A stretch of 64,000 nucleotides of DNA from Paenibacillus pinihumi DSM 23905 = JCM 16419 (GTDB lineage Bacteria; Bacillota; Bacilli; Paenibacillales; Paenibacillaceae), in contig NZ_AULX01000006.1 of NCBI RefSeq assembly GCF_000422505.1, forward strand, positions 310,001 to 374,000, given 5' to 3'. Shown one piece after another: positions 45,024 through 55,304 of this stretch. The notes under the pieces were generated by a model. The model saw only the letters and a list, made by a program, of their open reading frames with translations. It ran no database searches and was not told the DNA's origin. How positions within the stretch are numbered: position 1 is the stretch's first letter; the number at the start of each line of letters is the position of its first letter. Both the position numbers and the translations under genes were made by a program.

Positions 45024-47453
45024 CTATTTAATCGAAACCTCATAAGCCCCTAACGCAGGCAGTTCGATCTCCAGTTCCTGTGACTTCTCATCATAAGACC
45101 ACGATATATCGTCTACCGATCCCACCGTTTGTACCTGTACCTTGGAAGGACGCTCAGACAAATGCTTCACCCGCACGATAACCGGCTGCTTCTCTGCTTG
45201 CGGCAAGCCGTCATGGGCCATCGCGCAAATCAGCTTCAAGGTGCCGCTGGCTCCTCGGCCCCAGTTCAAGCGGGTCAGCCGATAGGCTCCATGCTCATAG
45301 CTGAATGTGCTCCCGTCATCCTCATAATACTCGAATTTGCCCGGTGCTCCATCACCATACACCGTAAGTTGTAATGGCTCTGATGATTCGGCTCCCATAT
45401 GCTGGCGCAGAGCCTGCTCCGGAATGATTGCCCCTTCTCTGACATAGATCGGCATCACTGAGAGCGGCGCGTCAGCCAGAATCGATCTTCCTCCTTCAAA
45501 ACGCTCGCCTGTCCAGTAATTGAACCAGACTCCTTCCGGCAGGTATACAGCTCTGGATGCCGTACCTGGGCGATAGACCGGAGCAACGAGCAAATCACGC
45601 CCCAGCAGGAACTGGTCACACAAGTTATATACCGCACGGTCTTGCGGATATTCCAGGATAAGCGGACGTATAATCGGCAGACCCGATTGTGCCGCCTCTT
45701 GGAACAAGGTGTATATATAGGGCATCAGCCGGTAGCGCAGACCGATATATTCACGGCAGATCGCTTCCACCTCAGGTCCGAATGCCCAAGGCTCCTGCCT
45801 GCGGGAATCCAGTACCGCATGGTTGCGGCTGAACGGGAACAAGGCACCCATCTGTGTCCAGCGCGCCAGCAGCTCACCTGATGCATGGTGAGAGAAGCCG
45901 CCGATATCCGGACCGGCAAAGGCTACCCCGGACAATCCCAGATTCAGCACCATCGGAATGCTCATCGCCATATGCTCCCAATAGCTGCGGTTGTCTCCTG
46001 TCCATACCGCCGCATAGCGCTGCACGCCAGCGTATCCGGCCCTTGTCACAACGAACGGACGCTCTCCGTTCAAATTACGCTTCAAGCCTTCGAAGGTCGC
46101 CTTGGACATCAGCATGCCGTACAGATTATGCCATTCCTCATGGGTTTTTGGATTGCCGTTATTCCCATGAACGACATCCAGCTCCATGGTTTTGCTCTCC
46201 GTCTCAAATACGGATGGCTCATTCATATCATTCCAGATGCCATGAATGCCATGTTCAATATAAAATTTGTGCAGATCCCCCCACCATTCTGCGGTGCGGT
46301 CCTCTGTAAAATCAGGAAAGGCGCTTACGCCAGGCCATACTTTGCCAGTGAATACGTCCCCTTCCAGCTTGGAACAGAAGTGGCTTTCGGCAATTCCCTC
46401 CTGATAGACCTTGTATTTCGGGTCCTTCTTCACACCAGGATCAACGATCGGCACAATTCTGAAGCCCATCTCCTGCAGTTCGGCGATCATTTCCTTCGGC
46501 CTTGGAAAACGGTTCGTATCCCACGTAAATACCCGGTATTCATGCATGTAATGAATATCCAGATAGATGACATCACAAGGAATATTCCGCTCCCGGAATG
46601 AGCGCGCAATCTCCATGACTTCTTCCTGATCCATGTAGCTGTAGCGCGACTGCTGATAGCCGATTGCCCATTTTGGCGGCATCGGCATTTTGCCTGTCAG
46701 CCCTGCATATCCGGTAACAACTTCTTTTAAGGATGGACCGGCAATCACATACAGATCCAGCTCCCCGCTCTCCATTGTCAATACATAGTGATCCTCATAG
46801 GAACGCATATCGAAGGCGGTTTTGCCCGGATTGTCCAGCAGGAGTCCATAAGCAGGCTGATCATAACGGAAATGAACCAGATACGGAATGGACTGATAGA
46901 GCGCCTCAATGTCCGGAACATGCGGATCATAGACATCCGTGTTCCACATTGTATACTTCTCGCCCTTTTTATCAAGGTACCCTGTCTTCTCACCCAAGCC
47001 GTAAAAATGGGACTGTGCATCCATTGCCGCGGCGAAGGCCGCTTTGCCGTCCAGATCCCACAGCAAGTCCTTTTGATCCAGCAAAAGCTGGTTTTGTGCA
47101 TTATATATTTTCAAGGCAAAAGGAGAAGTCGCAACCTCAGCACGCAGCGCACCAAAATTGACGCTGTAGAGCCCCTCCTGCTCACTCAATTCCACAGTAT
47201 TCTTTGAATGGCTGTCCTGTCCGATTATAGCCGGAGTTGTCGTCCAATCCGGACTGTCCCCGAAAAAAAGCCTGATTCTAATAATTTGATCATCCACGGC
47301 CCGCAAAGCTACCTTCGCATGCTCTCCATGGAACAGAACAGCTCCACTTCCTGCTTCCTGAGTCGCCTTGCTTATGGCTCCGACCCGCTTTACTGCTGCC
47401 TGTACGCCTTCCGCACTACTCTTCCCCGGATGGATCGCTTCACTTGTAATCAA
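45024..47453 (-). CDS. GH31-family alpha-glucosidase
   Basis: The 809-residue glycoside hydrolase has the GH31 nucleophile block GIWNDMNEPSVF and other family blocks: PPKWAIGYQQSRYSYMDQEE, IPCDVIYLDIHYMHEYRVFT, RWTQMGALFPFSRNHA and the N-terminal galactose-mutarotase-like domain (HFYGLGEKTGYLDKKG). It releases glucose from alpha-glucosides in the cytoplasm (no signal peptide). The start is TTG 47453 behind GAGGTGA. It lies downstream of a sugar ABC importer on the same strand, separated by the tandem repeats and a terminator. Confidence 0.93.
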   Translation of the reverse strand: MITSEAIHPGKSSAEGVQAAVKRVGAISKATQEAGSGAVLFHGEHAKVALRAVDDQIIRIRLFFGDSPDWTTTPAIIGQDSHSKNTVELSEQEGLYSVNFGALRAEVATSPFALKIYNAQNQLLLDQKDLLWDLDGKAAFAAAMDAQSHFYGLGEKTGYLDKKGEKYTMWNTDVYDPHVPDIEALYQSIPYLVHFRYDQPAYGLLLDNPGKTAFDMRSYEDHYVLTMESGELDLYVIAGPSLKEVVTGYAGLTGKMPMPPKWAIGYQQSRYSYMDQEEVMEIARSFRERNIPCDVIYLDIHYMHEYRVFTWDTNRFPRPKEMIAELQEMGFRIVPIVDPGVKKDPKYKVYQEGIAESHFCSKLEGDVFTGKVWPGVSAFPDFTEDRTAEWWGDLHKFYIEHGIHGIWNDMNEPSVFETESKTMELDVVHGNNGNPKTHEEWHNLYGMLMSKATFEGLKRNLNGERPFVVTRAGYAGVQRYAAVWTGDNRSYWEHMAMSIPMVLNLGLSGVAFAGPDIGGFSHHASGELLARWTQMGALFPFSRNHAVLDSRRQEPWAFGPEVEAICREYIGLRYRLMPYIYTLFQEAAQSGLPIIRPLILEYPQDRAVYNLCDQFLLGRDLLVAPVYRPGTASRAVYLPEGVWFNYWTGERFEGGRSILADAPLSVMPIYVREGAIIPEQALRQHMGAESSEPLQLTVYGDGAPGKFEYYEDDGSTFSYEHGAYRLTRLNWGRGASGTLKLICAMAHDGLPQAEKQPVIVRVKHLSERPSKVQVQTVGSVDDISWSYDEKSQELEIELPALGAYEVSIK

Positions 47454-47721
47454 TCACGTCACCTCATTATTCATAGCATAGAGCCATTCTATCATGAACA
47501 ATCTGGCGGCAAGATTGGCATTGTTACGATAATTATGTGCAAATCTAAGGGATTAAGTTAAGGGATAAGCAGGGGGATACTTCAGTAATTAGAGGGGCGG
47601 GAGAAAGCGTAAGTTACGACATTTCCCTGAATCACACCCCGTTTTCAGAAATCGGCACTTAAAGGCCGCCCACTTCGTATCTTTCAGAAGCAATGTACCT
47701 CTTCCCCGCTGTCACCCTACC

Positions 47722-47970
47722 GTATATCTTTCTGCGCTTTTTGATCAAAAGTGAATTCAGATTCACTTTTTCCGTTAAAACGAAAAAGAGAGATAGACTG
47801 CTCTGGTCCATTCTCTTTCTCAGCTTATATCCTTTTGCGTTTCCCGACCAAAAGTGAACTCAGATTCACTTTTTCCGTTAAAACGAAAAAGAGACATAGG
47901 CAGCTCCGCGTCTCCTCTCTCCTCATATCCTTTAGCACATTTCAATTTAAAGTGAATTCAGATCAAGTAA
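47722..47970 (+). repeat. Tandem repeat of about 100 bp, 2.4 copies
   Basis: Units begin near 47722, 47825 and 47928 (the last partial). Each carries TATATC.TT..GCG.TT, then AAAGTGAATTCAGATTCACT, a hairpin (AAGTGAAT/ATTCACTT) followed by TTTTTCCGTTAAAACGAAAA and GAGA. Unit 2 is imperfect, and unit 3 ends after AAAGTGAATTCAGAT. The 626-bp gap 47454-48079 otherwise holds the terminator at 47984. Function unknown. Confidence 0.75.
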
Positions 47971-47983
47971 AAGCGGATAGACA

Positions 47984-48017
47984 AACGGCGCAGCGGGAAT
48001 CATCCCGCCGCGCCGTT
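47984..48017 (-). terminator. Terminator of the sugar-binding-protein gene
   Basis: AACGGCGCAGCGGGA pairs with CCCGCCGCGCCGTT around ATCAT, directly below the stop at 48080 on the minus strand. The T-tract is weak but the stem is very stable. Confidence 0.7.
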
Positions 48018-48079
48018 AGAAGTTTCTCAGTCAGGCCGCAATCCGCATGGGATGGAGACTGATCAAGACAAGCGTCGTA

Positions 48080-49516
48080 TTATTCAGCTGCGATTTTGTC
48101 GAAGAAGTTCTTTTGAACCGTGTCCGATGCTTCCTGCAGCTTTTGCTTGAGGTCTGTATCTTTCTTGGAGAAGATCTCCTGAATGACGTTCGTCATCGCA
48201 CCATAGTAGTCCTGTGTGCTGTATTGCGCTTCTGGCTTGCCGTCCAGCAATTTGTTGGACTCTTCACTGTATTTGTAGACATTGTCATACTTGTCGAAGA
48301 TGGCTTGAGCTTTTTTGCCGTACTCGGAATCGCTCTTGAAGTAGTACATTTGGGACGGGATGAAGTATTTGCCTTCTCCCTTACGAGCTTGAATATCACG
48401 CTCTACAGACTCGAGCCAAGCGTCGGAGAAGTAGTCAAAAGTAATGTAGTTGAATGCTGCTTCCTGCTCTTCTTTGGAAGCATTCGGGTTGATGACGAGG
48501 TAGTCGCCGCCCAGAATACCGTAATGCTTGCCGCCTTTCTCAAAGGCAGGCATCGGGAATGTCAGAATGTCCTCAGGCTTTATGCCGCCTTGGTTCATTG
48601 CTGCGTCCAGCGGACCTTCAGCACCAGCGATAATCATTGCCGTACGTCCCTGAGACAATGCGCCTACAGCGTCACCCCAGTTGAGTGCCCAGTCTTGCGG
48701 GATGGCATTGGCTTCCCAACGCAGTTTCTGGTAGAACTCCAGCGCTTTCAGTCCCGCTTCGGAATTGAACGCTGCTTTTACTTTGCCGTCTTCAATGGTC
48801 TGGATTTCACCGCCAGCTTCGAACAGGAAATTGGTCCAGTTCCAGCCTGCTGCGTTTTCTTTACCCATTGGCGCAATACCAGAGATACCTTTTGCCGGGT
48901 CAGCTACGCCTTTGGCAGCTGCCAGCATATCGTCCCAAGTCCAGTCATAGGGCGGAACCGGTACGTTTTTGTCTTCCAGCATCTTTTTGTTTACAATCGT
49001 GCTTGTTACATAACCGCTCTGGGTAACGCCGAATACTTTGCCGTCTACAATAAACTGTCCTTGCAGAATCGGGTTGATTTCGTCTTTGTGAGCGTAGTTG
49101 TTCCACAGCCCGGTAATGTCAGCCGCCCAGCCTCTTTCAACGAGGAATTTGGCTTCTGTCGCAAACGTATTGAAAATCGTTGGCGCTTCGTTCGACGCCA
49201 TTTTGATTCCGATTTCGTTTACATTGTAGTGCCAGTCACTTTTCTCAATCGTTACATTCGGGTATTTCTCCAGGTAACGTCTGATCTTGTCATCTTCCAG
49301 CTTGCGGATCTCTACCTGATCCGGCAGCGGATAATAGACGCTGATGGTTACTTTCTTGTCGCTCTCTTTGCCATTATCGGTACCTTCAGTTACGGTACCA
49401 CTGCTCTTCTGACCACCGTTATTAGTTGGCTTCTCATTCGTATTGCTCGAGCCGCAGGCGGCGAGCAGGGAACTGAACAAGGCCAGGCACAACATCATCA
49501 TGGATAGCTTACGCAT
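48080..49516 (-). CDS. Sugar ABC transporter substrate-binding lipoprotein (family 1)
   Basis: The 478-residue protein has a lipoprotein signal (MMLCLALFSSLLAACGSS) and the large family-1 binding domain: VTISVYYPLPDQVEIRKLED, YDWTWDDMLAAAKGVADPAK, YGILGGDYLVINPNASKEE. It captures an oligosaccharide outside the cell and feeds the two permeases encoded just upstream. No ATPase is present; a shared MsmX-like ATPase encoded elsewhere is usual. Confidence 0.92.
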   Translation of the reverse strand: MRKLSMMMLCLALFSSLLAACGSSNTNEKPTNNGGQKSSGTVTEGTDNGKESDKKVTISVYYPLPDQVEIRKLEDDKIRRYLEKYPNVTIEKSDWHYNVNEIGIKMASNEAPTIFNTFATEAKFLVERGWAADITGLWNNYAHKDEINPILQGQFIVDGKVFGVTQSGYVTSTIVNKKMLEDKNVPVPPYDWTWDDMLAAAKGVADPAKGISGIAPMGKENAAGWNWTNFLFEAGGEIQTIEDGKVKAAFNSEAGLKALEFYQKLRWEANAIPQDWALNWGDAVGALSQGRTAMIIAGAEGPLDAAMNQGGIKPEDILTFPMPAFEKGGKHYGILGGDYLVINPNASKEEQEAAFNYITFDYFSDAWLESVERDIQARKGEGKYFIPSQMYYFKSDSEYGKKAQAIFDKYDNVYKYSEESNKLLDGKPEAQYSTQDYYGAMTNVIQEIFSKKDTDLKQKLQEASDTVQKNFFDKIAAE

Positions 49517-49634
49517 TCGAAACTCCCCTTCTCTGATATTTTTTTCCTTGCATCTTTATCATAATGGAGGCGCATTCACAGGGCGATGTGTATTCCTATT
49601 TCGATCATGTGCAGTTTTACGAAGGAAGGATGGA

Positions 49635-50519
49635 TTATCCTTTAACCCCGCCCAAATGCAAGCCGCCAATAATAAACCGCTGGAACAACAGGAATACAAC
49701 AATCGGCGGCAGCATGATCATGGTCAAGATGGAGAATTTGATATTCAGATTAAGCGAGCGCGCATTCACAATAAACTTATAAACAGCCGTTGCGAGCGGG
49801 TACATCTTTTCGCTGTGCATAACCATTGAAGGCCAGAACCAATCATTCCAGGCTGTCGAAAAGACGAAGATCGCCAAAGTCGAAAAGATCGGGATGGATA
49901 ATGGAACCGCAATTTGCAAGAAGCAGCGCAGCTCGGATGCGCCATCAATCCGTCCGGCTTCAAACAGTTCGGAATGCAGGCTGTCAAAGAAGCTACGGAG
50001 CAAGAGCAAAAAGTACGCATTCGCTCCTGCCGGCAGCCAAAAGGCCCAGTAGGAATTGAGCAATCCCAGGTCCTGCAAGTTCAGGAAGTTCGGGATCAAA
50101 TAAGTCGTAGGCGGAATGAACAGCGTCATCATGAATAAAAAGCTGAGCAGCCGCTTCTTTGGCAGTGCCAATCTGGATAACGAATAGGCTGCCATCCCGA
50201 TAACTACGACTGTTGCTACCATGTTGCCGAAAAATATTAGCAGCGTATTTTTTAAAAAGTTAGGCAGCGGGATGTAATTCCAGCCCTTGATAAAGTTTTC
50301 AAAATGCCAAGTCTCTTGCGGGAAAAAGCGCGGTGGAAACGAGTTGACCTCCGGATTGGACTTGACAGCATTGAACACCGTTGAAAAAATCGGATACAGC
50401 ATCGTGAAGACCATAACAACGGTGATCAGGACAAAAAAACCGTATATCAGCTTGACGTGCAACTGGTTAAAATCATAGCGGGACAGGATCCCTCTCTCAT
50501 GGCTCTTCATATTATTCAT
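49635..50519 (-). CDS. Sugar ABC transporter permease (MalG/UgpE type)
   Basis: The 294-residue permease has six membrane helices and the ATPase-contact loop EAGRIDGASELRCFLQIAVP. Starts overlap the end of its partner gene by 8 bp. It forms the membrane channel with the 50512-51435 product. Confidence 0.92.
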   Translation of the reverse strand: MNNMKSHERGILSRYDFNQLHVKLIYGFFVLITVVMVFTMLYPIFSTVFNAVKSNPEVNSFPPRFFPQETWHFENFIKGWNYIPLPNFLKNTLLIFFGNMVATVVVIGMAAYSLSRLALPKKRLLSFLFMMTLFIPPTTYLIPNFLNLQDLGLLNSYWAFWLPAGANAYFLLLLRSFFDSLHSELFEAGRIDGASELRCFLQIAVPLSIPIFSTLAIFVFSTAWNDWFWPSMVMHSEKMYPLATAVYKFIVNARSLNLNIKFSILTMIMLPPIVVFLLFQRFIIGGLHLGGVKG

Positions 50520-51435
50520 CCTCCTTGTTCAGCCTGTACTGTATGAGCGATAGTAGGCCCAGCACAAGGAACATCATCACACCCAGGGCTGTTGCAACTC
50601 CGAGATTAAGCCTAGTCGTGGCATATTTTACGATAAGCAGCGCAAAGGTCATCGTCGTGTTGTTAGGGCCGCCGTCCAGTACAGCAAGCTGAGACTGAAA
50701 GCCCTGCGAGGCCGCGATCAGTTGCAGGATGAACATGAGAACAATAAGATTACGGATCGAAGGGAGCGTAATATGCCAGATACGCTGCCAAACCCCTGCC
50801 CCATCGATTTCAGACGCCTCATACCAGTCACGCGGAACACTAAGCACCGCCGCCAGATAAATCAGCATCGCGGAGCCGAACGACTGCCAGGTCTCCATGA
50901 ATACAAGGGAGATCATCGACCACGACGGATTGGTCAAAAAGTTAATCTGCTCGGCCCCCGCCTGGGTCAGCGCCCCATTGATCGGACCAACCGGATCATA
51001 GAACCATCTCCATACACTGTAAAGCACGACAAGCGGAATGACATTGGGCAGGTACGCACTGACACGGACAAAGCCCTGGAATTTTCTAAGTTCGGAAATC
51101 ATGATTGCAAAAAATATCGGAACCACAAAGCCGATCAATAAGCCCAGCCCTACATAATAGAGCGTGTTGCCAATTGCTTTTAGCAATACCGGGTCCTCCA
51201 GAGCCGCTTTGTAATTATCTAAGCCGACGAAGGTATTGCCCTTGACGAAATCGACCTGATAGAAGCTGTAGACAAACCCCTTTATAATCGGCATCCATAA
51301 AAAGAGAATAAAAATAACCGCGGCCGGCAAAAGAAACGCGATTCCCCAAAAATATTTTCGGAGCCACCGGGTCAAGCCGGAATCGCTTTTCTTCACCTCA
51401 CTTGGCGGTCGCACTTGCAACGTGGAGTTCTGCAT
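50512..51435 (-). CDS. Sugar ABC transporter permease (MalF/UgpA type)
   Basis: The 307-residue permease has six helices and the ATPase-contact loop EASEIDGAGVWQRIWHITLP. Its N-terminus (residues 1-26) is cytoplasmic. The 190-bp gap above it (51436-51625) probably carries a YesN-dependent promoter; TTTACA and TACAGG 17 bp apart on the minus strand are a weak candidate. Confidence 0.92.
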   Translation of the reverse strand: MQNSTLQVRPPSEVKKSDSGLTRWLRKYFWGIAFLLPAAVIFILFLWMPIIKGFVYSFYQVDFVKGNTFVGLDNYKAALEDPVLLKAIGNTLYYVGLGLLIGFVVPIFFAIMISELRKFQGFVRVSAYLPNVIPLVVLYSVWRWFYDPVGPINGALTQAGAEQINFLTNPSWSMISLVFMETWQSFGSAMLIYLAAVLSVPRDWYEASEIDGAGVWQRIWHITLPSIRNLIVLMFILQLIAASQGFQSQLAVLDGGPNNTTMTFALLIVKYATTRLNLGVATALGVMMFLVLGLLSLIQYRLNKEDE

Positions 51436-51625
51436 TCATCTTCCCTCATTCCTTTTCGTTAATACAAGATCGTAATGGCATCTTTGCTGCTGTGCAAAGC
51501 GTATGCTCTGCGCCTGCCGCCATATCTCCTTGGAGAACGGCTCTACCTGTACCAGAGTCCATCTTTATTGTAAAAAGGGATGAGGGATTTGATAATGTGC
51601 AAATCTATGGATATGATACGTATTC

Positions 51626-52960
51626 TTACTTCTTCATTTCACTTGGGCTAATTCCGTAGAATTTTTTGAAAATTTTACTAAAATGTTCCGGTGATTCATA
51701 ACCAACCCGTTCGGCAATTTCGTAACGGCGCAAATCCGTACCGGTAATCAGGGATTTGCTCAACTCCATTCTAAGCTTGATGACATACTCCCACAGGTTG
51801 AAGCCGGTTATTTTTTTGAACAGGTAGCTGAGATAATTCGGACTGACATGATTTTTTTGCGCTACTTCATGAAGGGTCAGGCCCTTCTGGGTAAAATTCT
51901 CATCAATGTACGCTTTGGCCCGCTCTACGATCAGGTTCGTCTGATCATTGAGATCCTCCCGCGTCGGTTCCTGATGAGTATAGTCGCTCCAGTTAAAATC
52001 CCCGTAATAAAACACATAGTGATCCTGATGCTCCTGATGCCATTTGGCAGCCTTGCCCGCCTGTTTGTACAGCTCGCCCAGAAATTCGGTTCCCCGCAAA
52101 ATCTGGCTGATTCCGACTATACAGACCAGACCTAGGAATTTATGAATATTAAAATGCAGCCCGCGTCCGATCATATCCAGCTGGTTAATCTTGTTCACAT
52201 TCATATCTGCATAGGCTTCTTCGTTCCACTGCACCAGAATGCTCAGCTCCCTGTTCGGGGAATAAAAAGCGACGTGGCTCCATTCCTGGCCGAAAAGCTC
52301 CTTCACAATATTAAGCGCCGCATATTGAAGCAACTCTTCATCCTTGGAGGTCAGCGGCCCGGCAGACGGCGATTTGCGCTCTCCCAGACGGAGACGAAGC
52401 ACGGAAAAATAAGGCCCGCCAAGCTCAATTCCATATTGGTCCCTGAGCTGCCCCAGCAGACTCGGCGTTGCTTCGCCCGGAACAAAAAGCTTATTCAACA
52501 ACTCGGTCTTATCGGCTACCGGCTGCTCCATCCGGAAGCTCTCTGTCAGCTCCGCTTCGCCCGGCTGCAGTCCTCCGTCGCCCTTGCGCTCCAGCTTCAG
52601 CAGCACATTGCGGACCGAATCCAGAAACTGCTCGCTGTTGAGCGGCTTGATCAGATAGTCCTTGGCCCCTAGACGAATCGCCATCTGGGCATACTGGAAC
52701 GTCTCGTGTGCAGAAATGACGATGGTCTGCACCCACGGCTTAATCAGCCGGGCCTGATGCATCAGCTCTATCCCTGTCATCGCATCCATCTGGATATCTG
52801 TGATGAGCAGATCAATTTCCTCCATCCGCAAGTAGTCCAGCGCCTCATAGCCGCTATGCGCGTTGTAAATATGCCCAATTGCAAGCCCTGAGGTCTGAAG
52901 CAGCGAGGTCAGCCCTTTGACAATCAACGGCTCGTCATCTACTACCAATATGCTGTACAT
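51626..52960 (-). CDS. YesN-type response regulator (receiver + AraC DNA-binding domain)
   Basis: The 444-residue protein has an N-terminal receiver (ILVVDDEPLIVKGLTSLLQT, phospho-acceptor D in DLLITDIQMDAMTGIELM, K in AKDYLIKPLNSEQF) and a C-terminal AraC-type pair of helix-turn-helix motifs (LTLHEVAQKNHVSPNYLSYL, EIAERVGYESPEHFSKIFKK). It is paired with the kinase 27 bp upstream and almost certainly controls the sugar importer downstream. Confidence 0.93.
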   Translation of the reverse strand: MYSILVVDDEPLIVKGLTSLLQTSGLAIGHIYNAHSGYEALDYLRMEEIDLLITDIQMDAMTGIELMHQARLIKPWVQTIVISAHETFQYAQMAIRLGAKDYLIKPLNSEQFLDSVRNVLLKLERKGDGGLQPGEAELTESFRMEQPVADKTELLNKLFVPGEATPSLLGQLRDQYGIELGGPYFSVLRLRLGERKSPSAGPLTSKDEELLQYAALNIVKELFGQEWSHVAFYSPNRELSILVQWNEEAYADMNVNKINQLDMIGRGLHFNIHKFLGLVCIVGISQILRGTEFLGELYKQAGKAAKWHQEHQDHYVFYYGDFNWSDYTHQEPTREDLNDQTNLIVERAKAYIDENFTQKGLTLHEVAQKNHVSPNYLSYLFKKITGFNLWEYVIKLRMELSKSLITGTDLRRYEIAERVGYESPEHFSKIFKKFYGISPSEMKK

Positions 52961-52987
52961 CTGATATACCCCCTTGTTGATCCCTCA

Positions 52988-54775
52988 TTACTCCGGTTCG
53001 TCTAACCTCACAACCGGCATCATGACCGTAACGATTGTTCCACCATGTTCGGCAGCCCTGTAACTTAGCCCGTACTGCTTGCCAAAATGAAGGCGCAGAC
53101 GCTGATGAATATTGCGGATGCCATAGCCGGACTTCGTAGCGCTTTCCGTTTCCAGCGTCCGCCGGATGGCATCATAATCAACCTTTTTATAGCCGTTGTC
53201 CTCCACCGTTACATAGAAGCGCTGATCGCGCAGAACCGCGGTCACGACAATTTCACCGTCCTCATCCATATTGCGCACGCCATGAATAATGGCATTCTCA
53301 ATGAGCGGCTGCAGTGTAATCTTGGGAATCAGGCATTGTCTTGCAGCCTCATCCACGTTCCATTCCATCCGGAAGCTGTACTCGTAACGCTTCTGCTGCA
53401 GCCGGACATACGCCCCTGCATGCTCCAGCTCCTCAGTTAGCGTAATCAGTTCCCTTCCCTTGCTCAGACTGATGCGCATCAGCTTTGACAGTTCCTTGAT
53501 CATCTCTGCCGATTCGGTCTTGCCCTCCAGCGCGCTCTTCCAGTAGATGCTCTCCAGGGTGTTGTACAGCAAATGCGGGTTGATTTGGGTATACAAAATT
53601 TGCAGCTGCGCTTCCTTCTGCTTGATCTCCTGCTGATACTGGTCGCGGATCAGGCTGTTCAGACGGCCCGCCATATCATAGACGGAAGCAATCAGCACAC
53701 CAACCTCATCACTTCTTCCCTTGCCTGGCGTCTGCGGCACAATTTTGCCGGGAACATAGGAACGGACGAACATCGCCAGCTTTTGCAGCGGCGTAAGCAA
53801 TGACCGCCAGAAATACATGAGCAAGACAAAAGCAGAAACCGCATACACAATAGTTATCAGCTGAATAATGCGTTTGAGTTCATTCTGCTGCAGCAGCAGC
53901 GCCTTGACCGGAATCTTATAAATGAGCTGCTGCTGCGGGCGGCTGTAATTCATCACGTATATAAAATCATTATCCACATGCCCGATTATCTCGGCGCTGC
54001 CAGCCTCCCCCACTTTGAAATTCGGCTGCTCCAGCCTGGTGCCGAGCTTCATCGTATTGGAAGTAAGCACGATATTATCGGCATCCGTATAATAAATCTC
54101 CCCGTCCGGCAGCGATACACTCTCGAATGTGGATGCAATCTTCTGATTCATGTTGGTCGCCACCAGAACGCCAATTGCATCCCGTCCGTCGGAAATGGTA
54201 TTGACGGCGCGTATATAGGCCAGGGTCTTCTGGGGACCTTTCAGCGTCTGCTGCTCAATCACTTTCAGATAGCCCTTGCCCTTCATCTTCAGCGCCTCAT
54301 CGAACCATTCCGGCTGTGTCTGGTCAGAAAAAAAATAAACCCCGCACTGGTTAAATGGAATTTGGGGAGCAAAAAAATAAGCACGCCCAGGATCATATAC
54401 ATATAAGGAATAGTTGATAGCCTGACCGTCCGATACCCCTTCCGAATAGGCGGACAGCATGGTGTCGAGGGTCGTATATTTGCGTACCCGTTTATAGACC
54501 GAGTTTTCCTGGTATTTCATTTGCTGGGTCACCGGGTTTTGAATAATGGTCGTCATAATCCGGTGCACCGTATCGATATCGCGTCCGATCAAAATTTGAT
54601 TCTGTTTATTCAGCTCGACATAAGCATTGGTTACATTGCGCTTCATAATCTGCTCGGCTTTCCCGTTGCTGTACCAGTGCAAGAGGAACACCGGGAATGC
54701 CATTACAAGAAAGATCAGAATAAGCTGCTGCTTGATGTTAAGCCTTGTCAACGGATTTTTCATTCCTGCACGCAT
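52988..54775 (-). CDS. YesM-type sensor histidine kinase
   Basis: The 595-residue kinase has membrane helices near residues 15-30 and 300-320, a large extracellular Cache-like sensor between them, a HAMP domain and the His_kinase/HATPase pair of the YesM group: QINPHLLYNTLESIYWKSAL (phospho-accepting H) and TLQPLIENAIIHGVRN, with SGYGIRNIHQRLRLHFG. It probably senses an extracellular sugar and activates the YesN-type regulator. Confidence 0.93.
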   Translation of the reverse strand: MRAGMKNPLTRLNIKQQLILIFLVMAFPVFLLHWYSNGKAEQIMKRNVTNAYVELNKQNQILIGRDIDTVHRIMTTIIQNPVTQQMKYQENSVYKRVRKYTTLDTMLSAYSEGVSDGQAINYSLYVYDPGRAYFFAPQIPFNQCGVYFFSDQTQPEWFDEALKMKGKGYLKVIEQQTLKGPQKTLAYIRAVNTISDGRDAIGVLVATNMNQKIASTFESVSLPDGEIYYTDADNIVLTSNTMKLGTRLEQPNFKVGEAGSAEIIGHVDNDFIYVMNYSRPQQQLIYKIPVKALLLQQNELKRIIQLITIVYAVSAFVLLMYFWRSLLTPLQKLAMFVRSYVPGKIVPQTPGKGRSDEVGVLIASVYDMAGRLNSLIRDQYQQEIKQKEAQLQILYTQINPHLLYNTLESIYWKSALEGKTESAEMIKELSKLMRISLSKGRELITLTEELEHAGAYVRLQQKRYEYSFRMEWNVDEAARQCLIPKITLQPLIENAIIHGVRNMDEDGEIVVTAVLRDQRFYVTVEDNGYKKVDYDAIRRTLETESATKSGYGIRNIHQRLRLHFGKQYGLSYRAAEHGGTIVTVMMPVVRLDEPE

Positions 54776-55304
54776 AGGCCCTTCGTCTCCCCGGCATTAG
54801 TAACTTCTACTATACTATCATTGATTGACGATCAGGATAGCTATTTCTACGGTCATCAGTCGCATTCCTATGATTCCGGGTAATTCTGCACATCATTATC
54901 GTAAAAATAGACAGCCTGTACGGCCATTTAGCTCCATTAAATTCCTATTTTTCATCAGAATTGTAACCCTCATCGTATGATAAATCAACCATAACCGGAG
55001 CATTTTTTGTGACCTTTGGCACGGATGGAATCCGCCACATTCCACACCTGAAAACCAAAAATGCAGCTATCCTCTTCCCCGGCGTCTGTTTAACAAACAG
55101 GCAAGGGAAGAAATAGCTGCATTTTCATGCTGTAGGCATCTATTGGTTCGCTAAAAATAAGGTCCAACTGGTCCGCTGCAGCCGCTAGTCGGTCAGGCCG
55201 GGCTGCTCTCCTTTCTGAAATTTGAATGTACAGCTATTTCGGGAGGTTAACCCGCCTCCGGCCGGAGCTACCCGCAATCCATCTGCAGAATGCCGCTGCT
55301 CCCG
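54776..55304. other. Intergenic region
   Basis: These 529 bp, between the kinase start and the small membrane protein stop, contain the long stem-loop at 55058-55125 and the kinase promoter region. No other gene is convincing. Confidence 0.4.
55058..55125. terminator. Long stem-loop, bidirectional terminator or small RNA
   Basis: AAAATGCAGCTAT and ATAGCTGCATTTT bracket an inner stem (CTCTTCCC with GGGAAG, and TGTTT with AAACA), about 68 nt in all. Runs of A and T flank both sides, so it can terminate in either direction, but it is 180 bp from the nearest gene end and long for a plain terminator. Confidence 0.6.

Noticed and set aside
47722-47970. Tandem repeats as a CRISPR array
   Set aside because: Units are about 100 bp, diverged throughout, and lack short identical repeats with unique spacers.
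48047-49507. 486-codon plus-strand frame
   Set aside because: Antisense to the sugar-binding lipoprotein; no ribosome site or domain.
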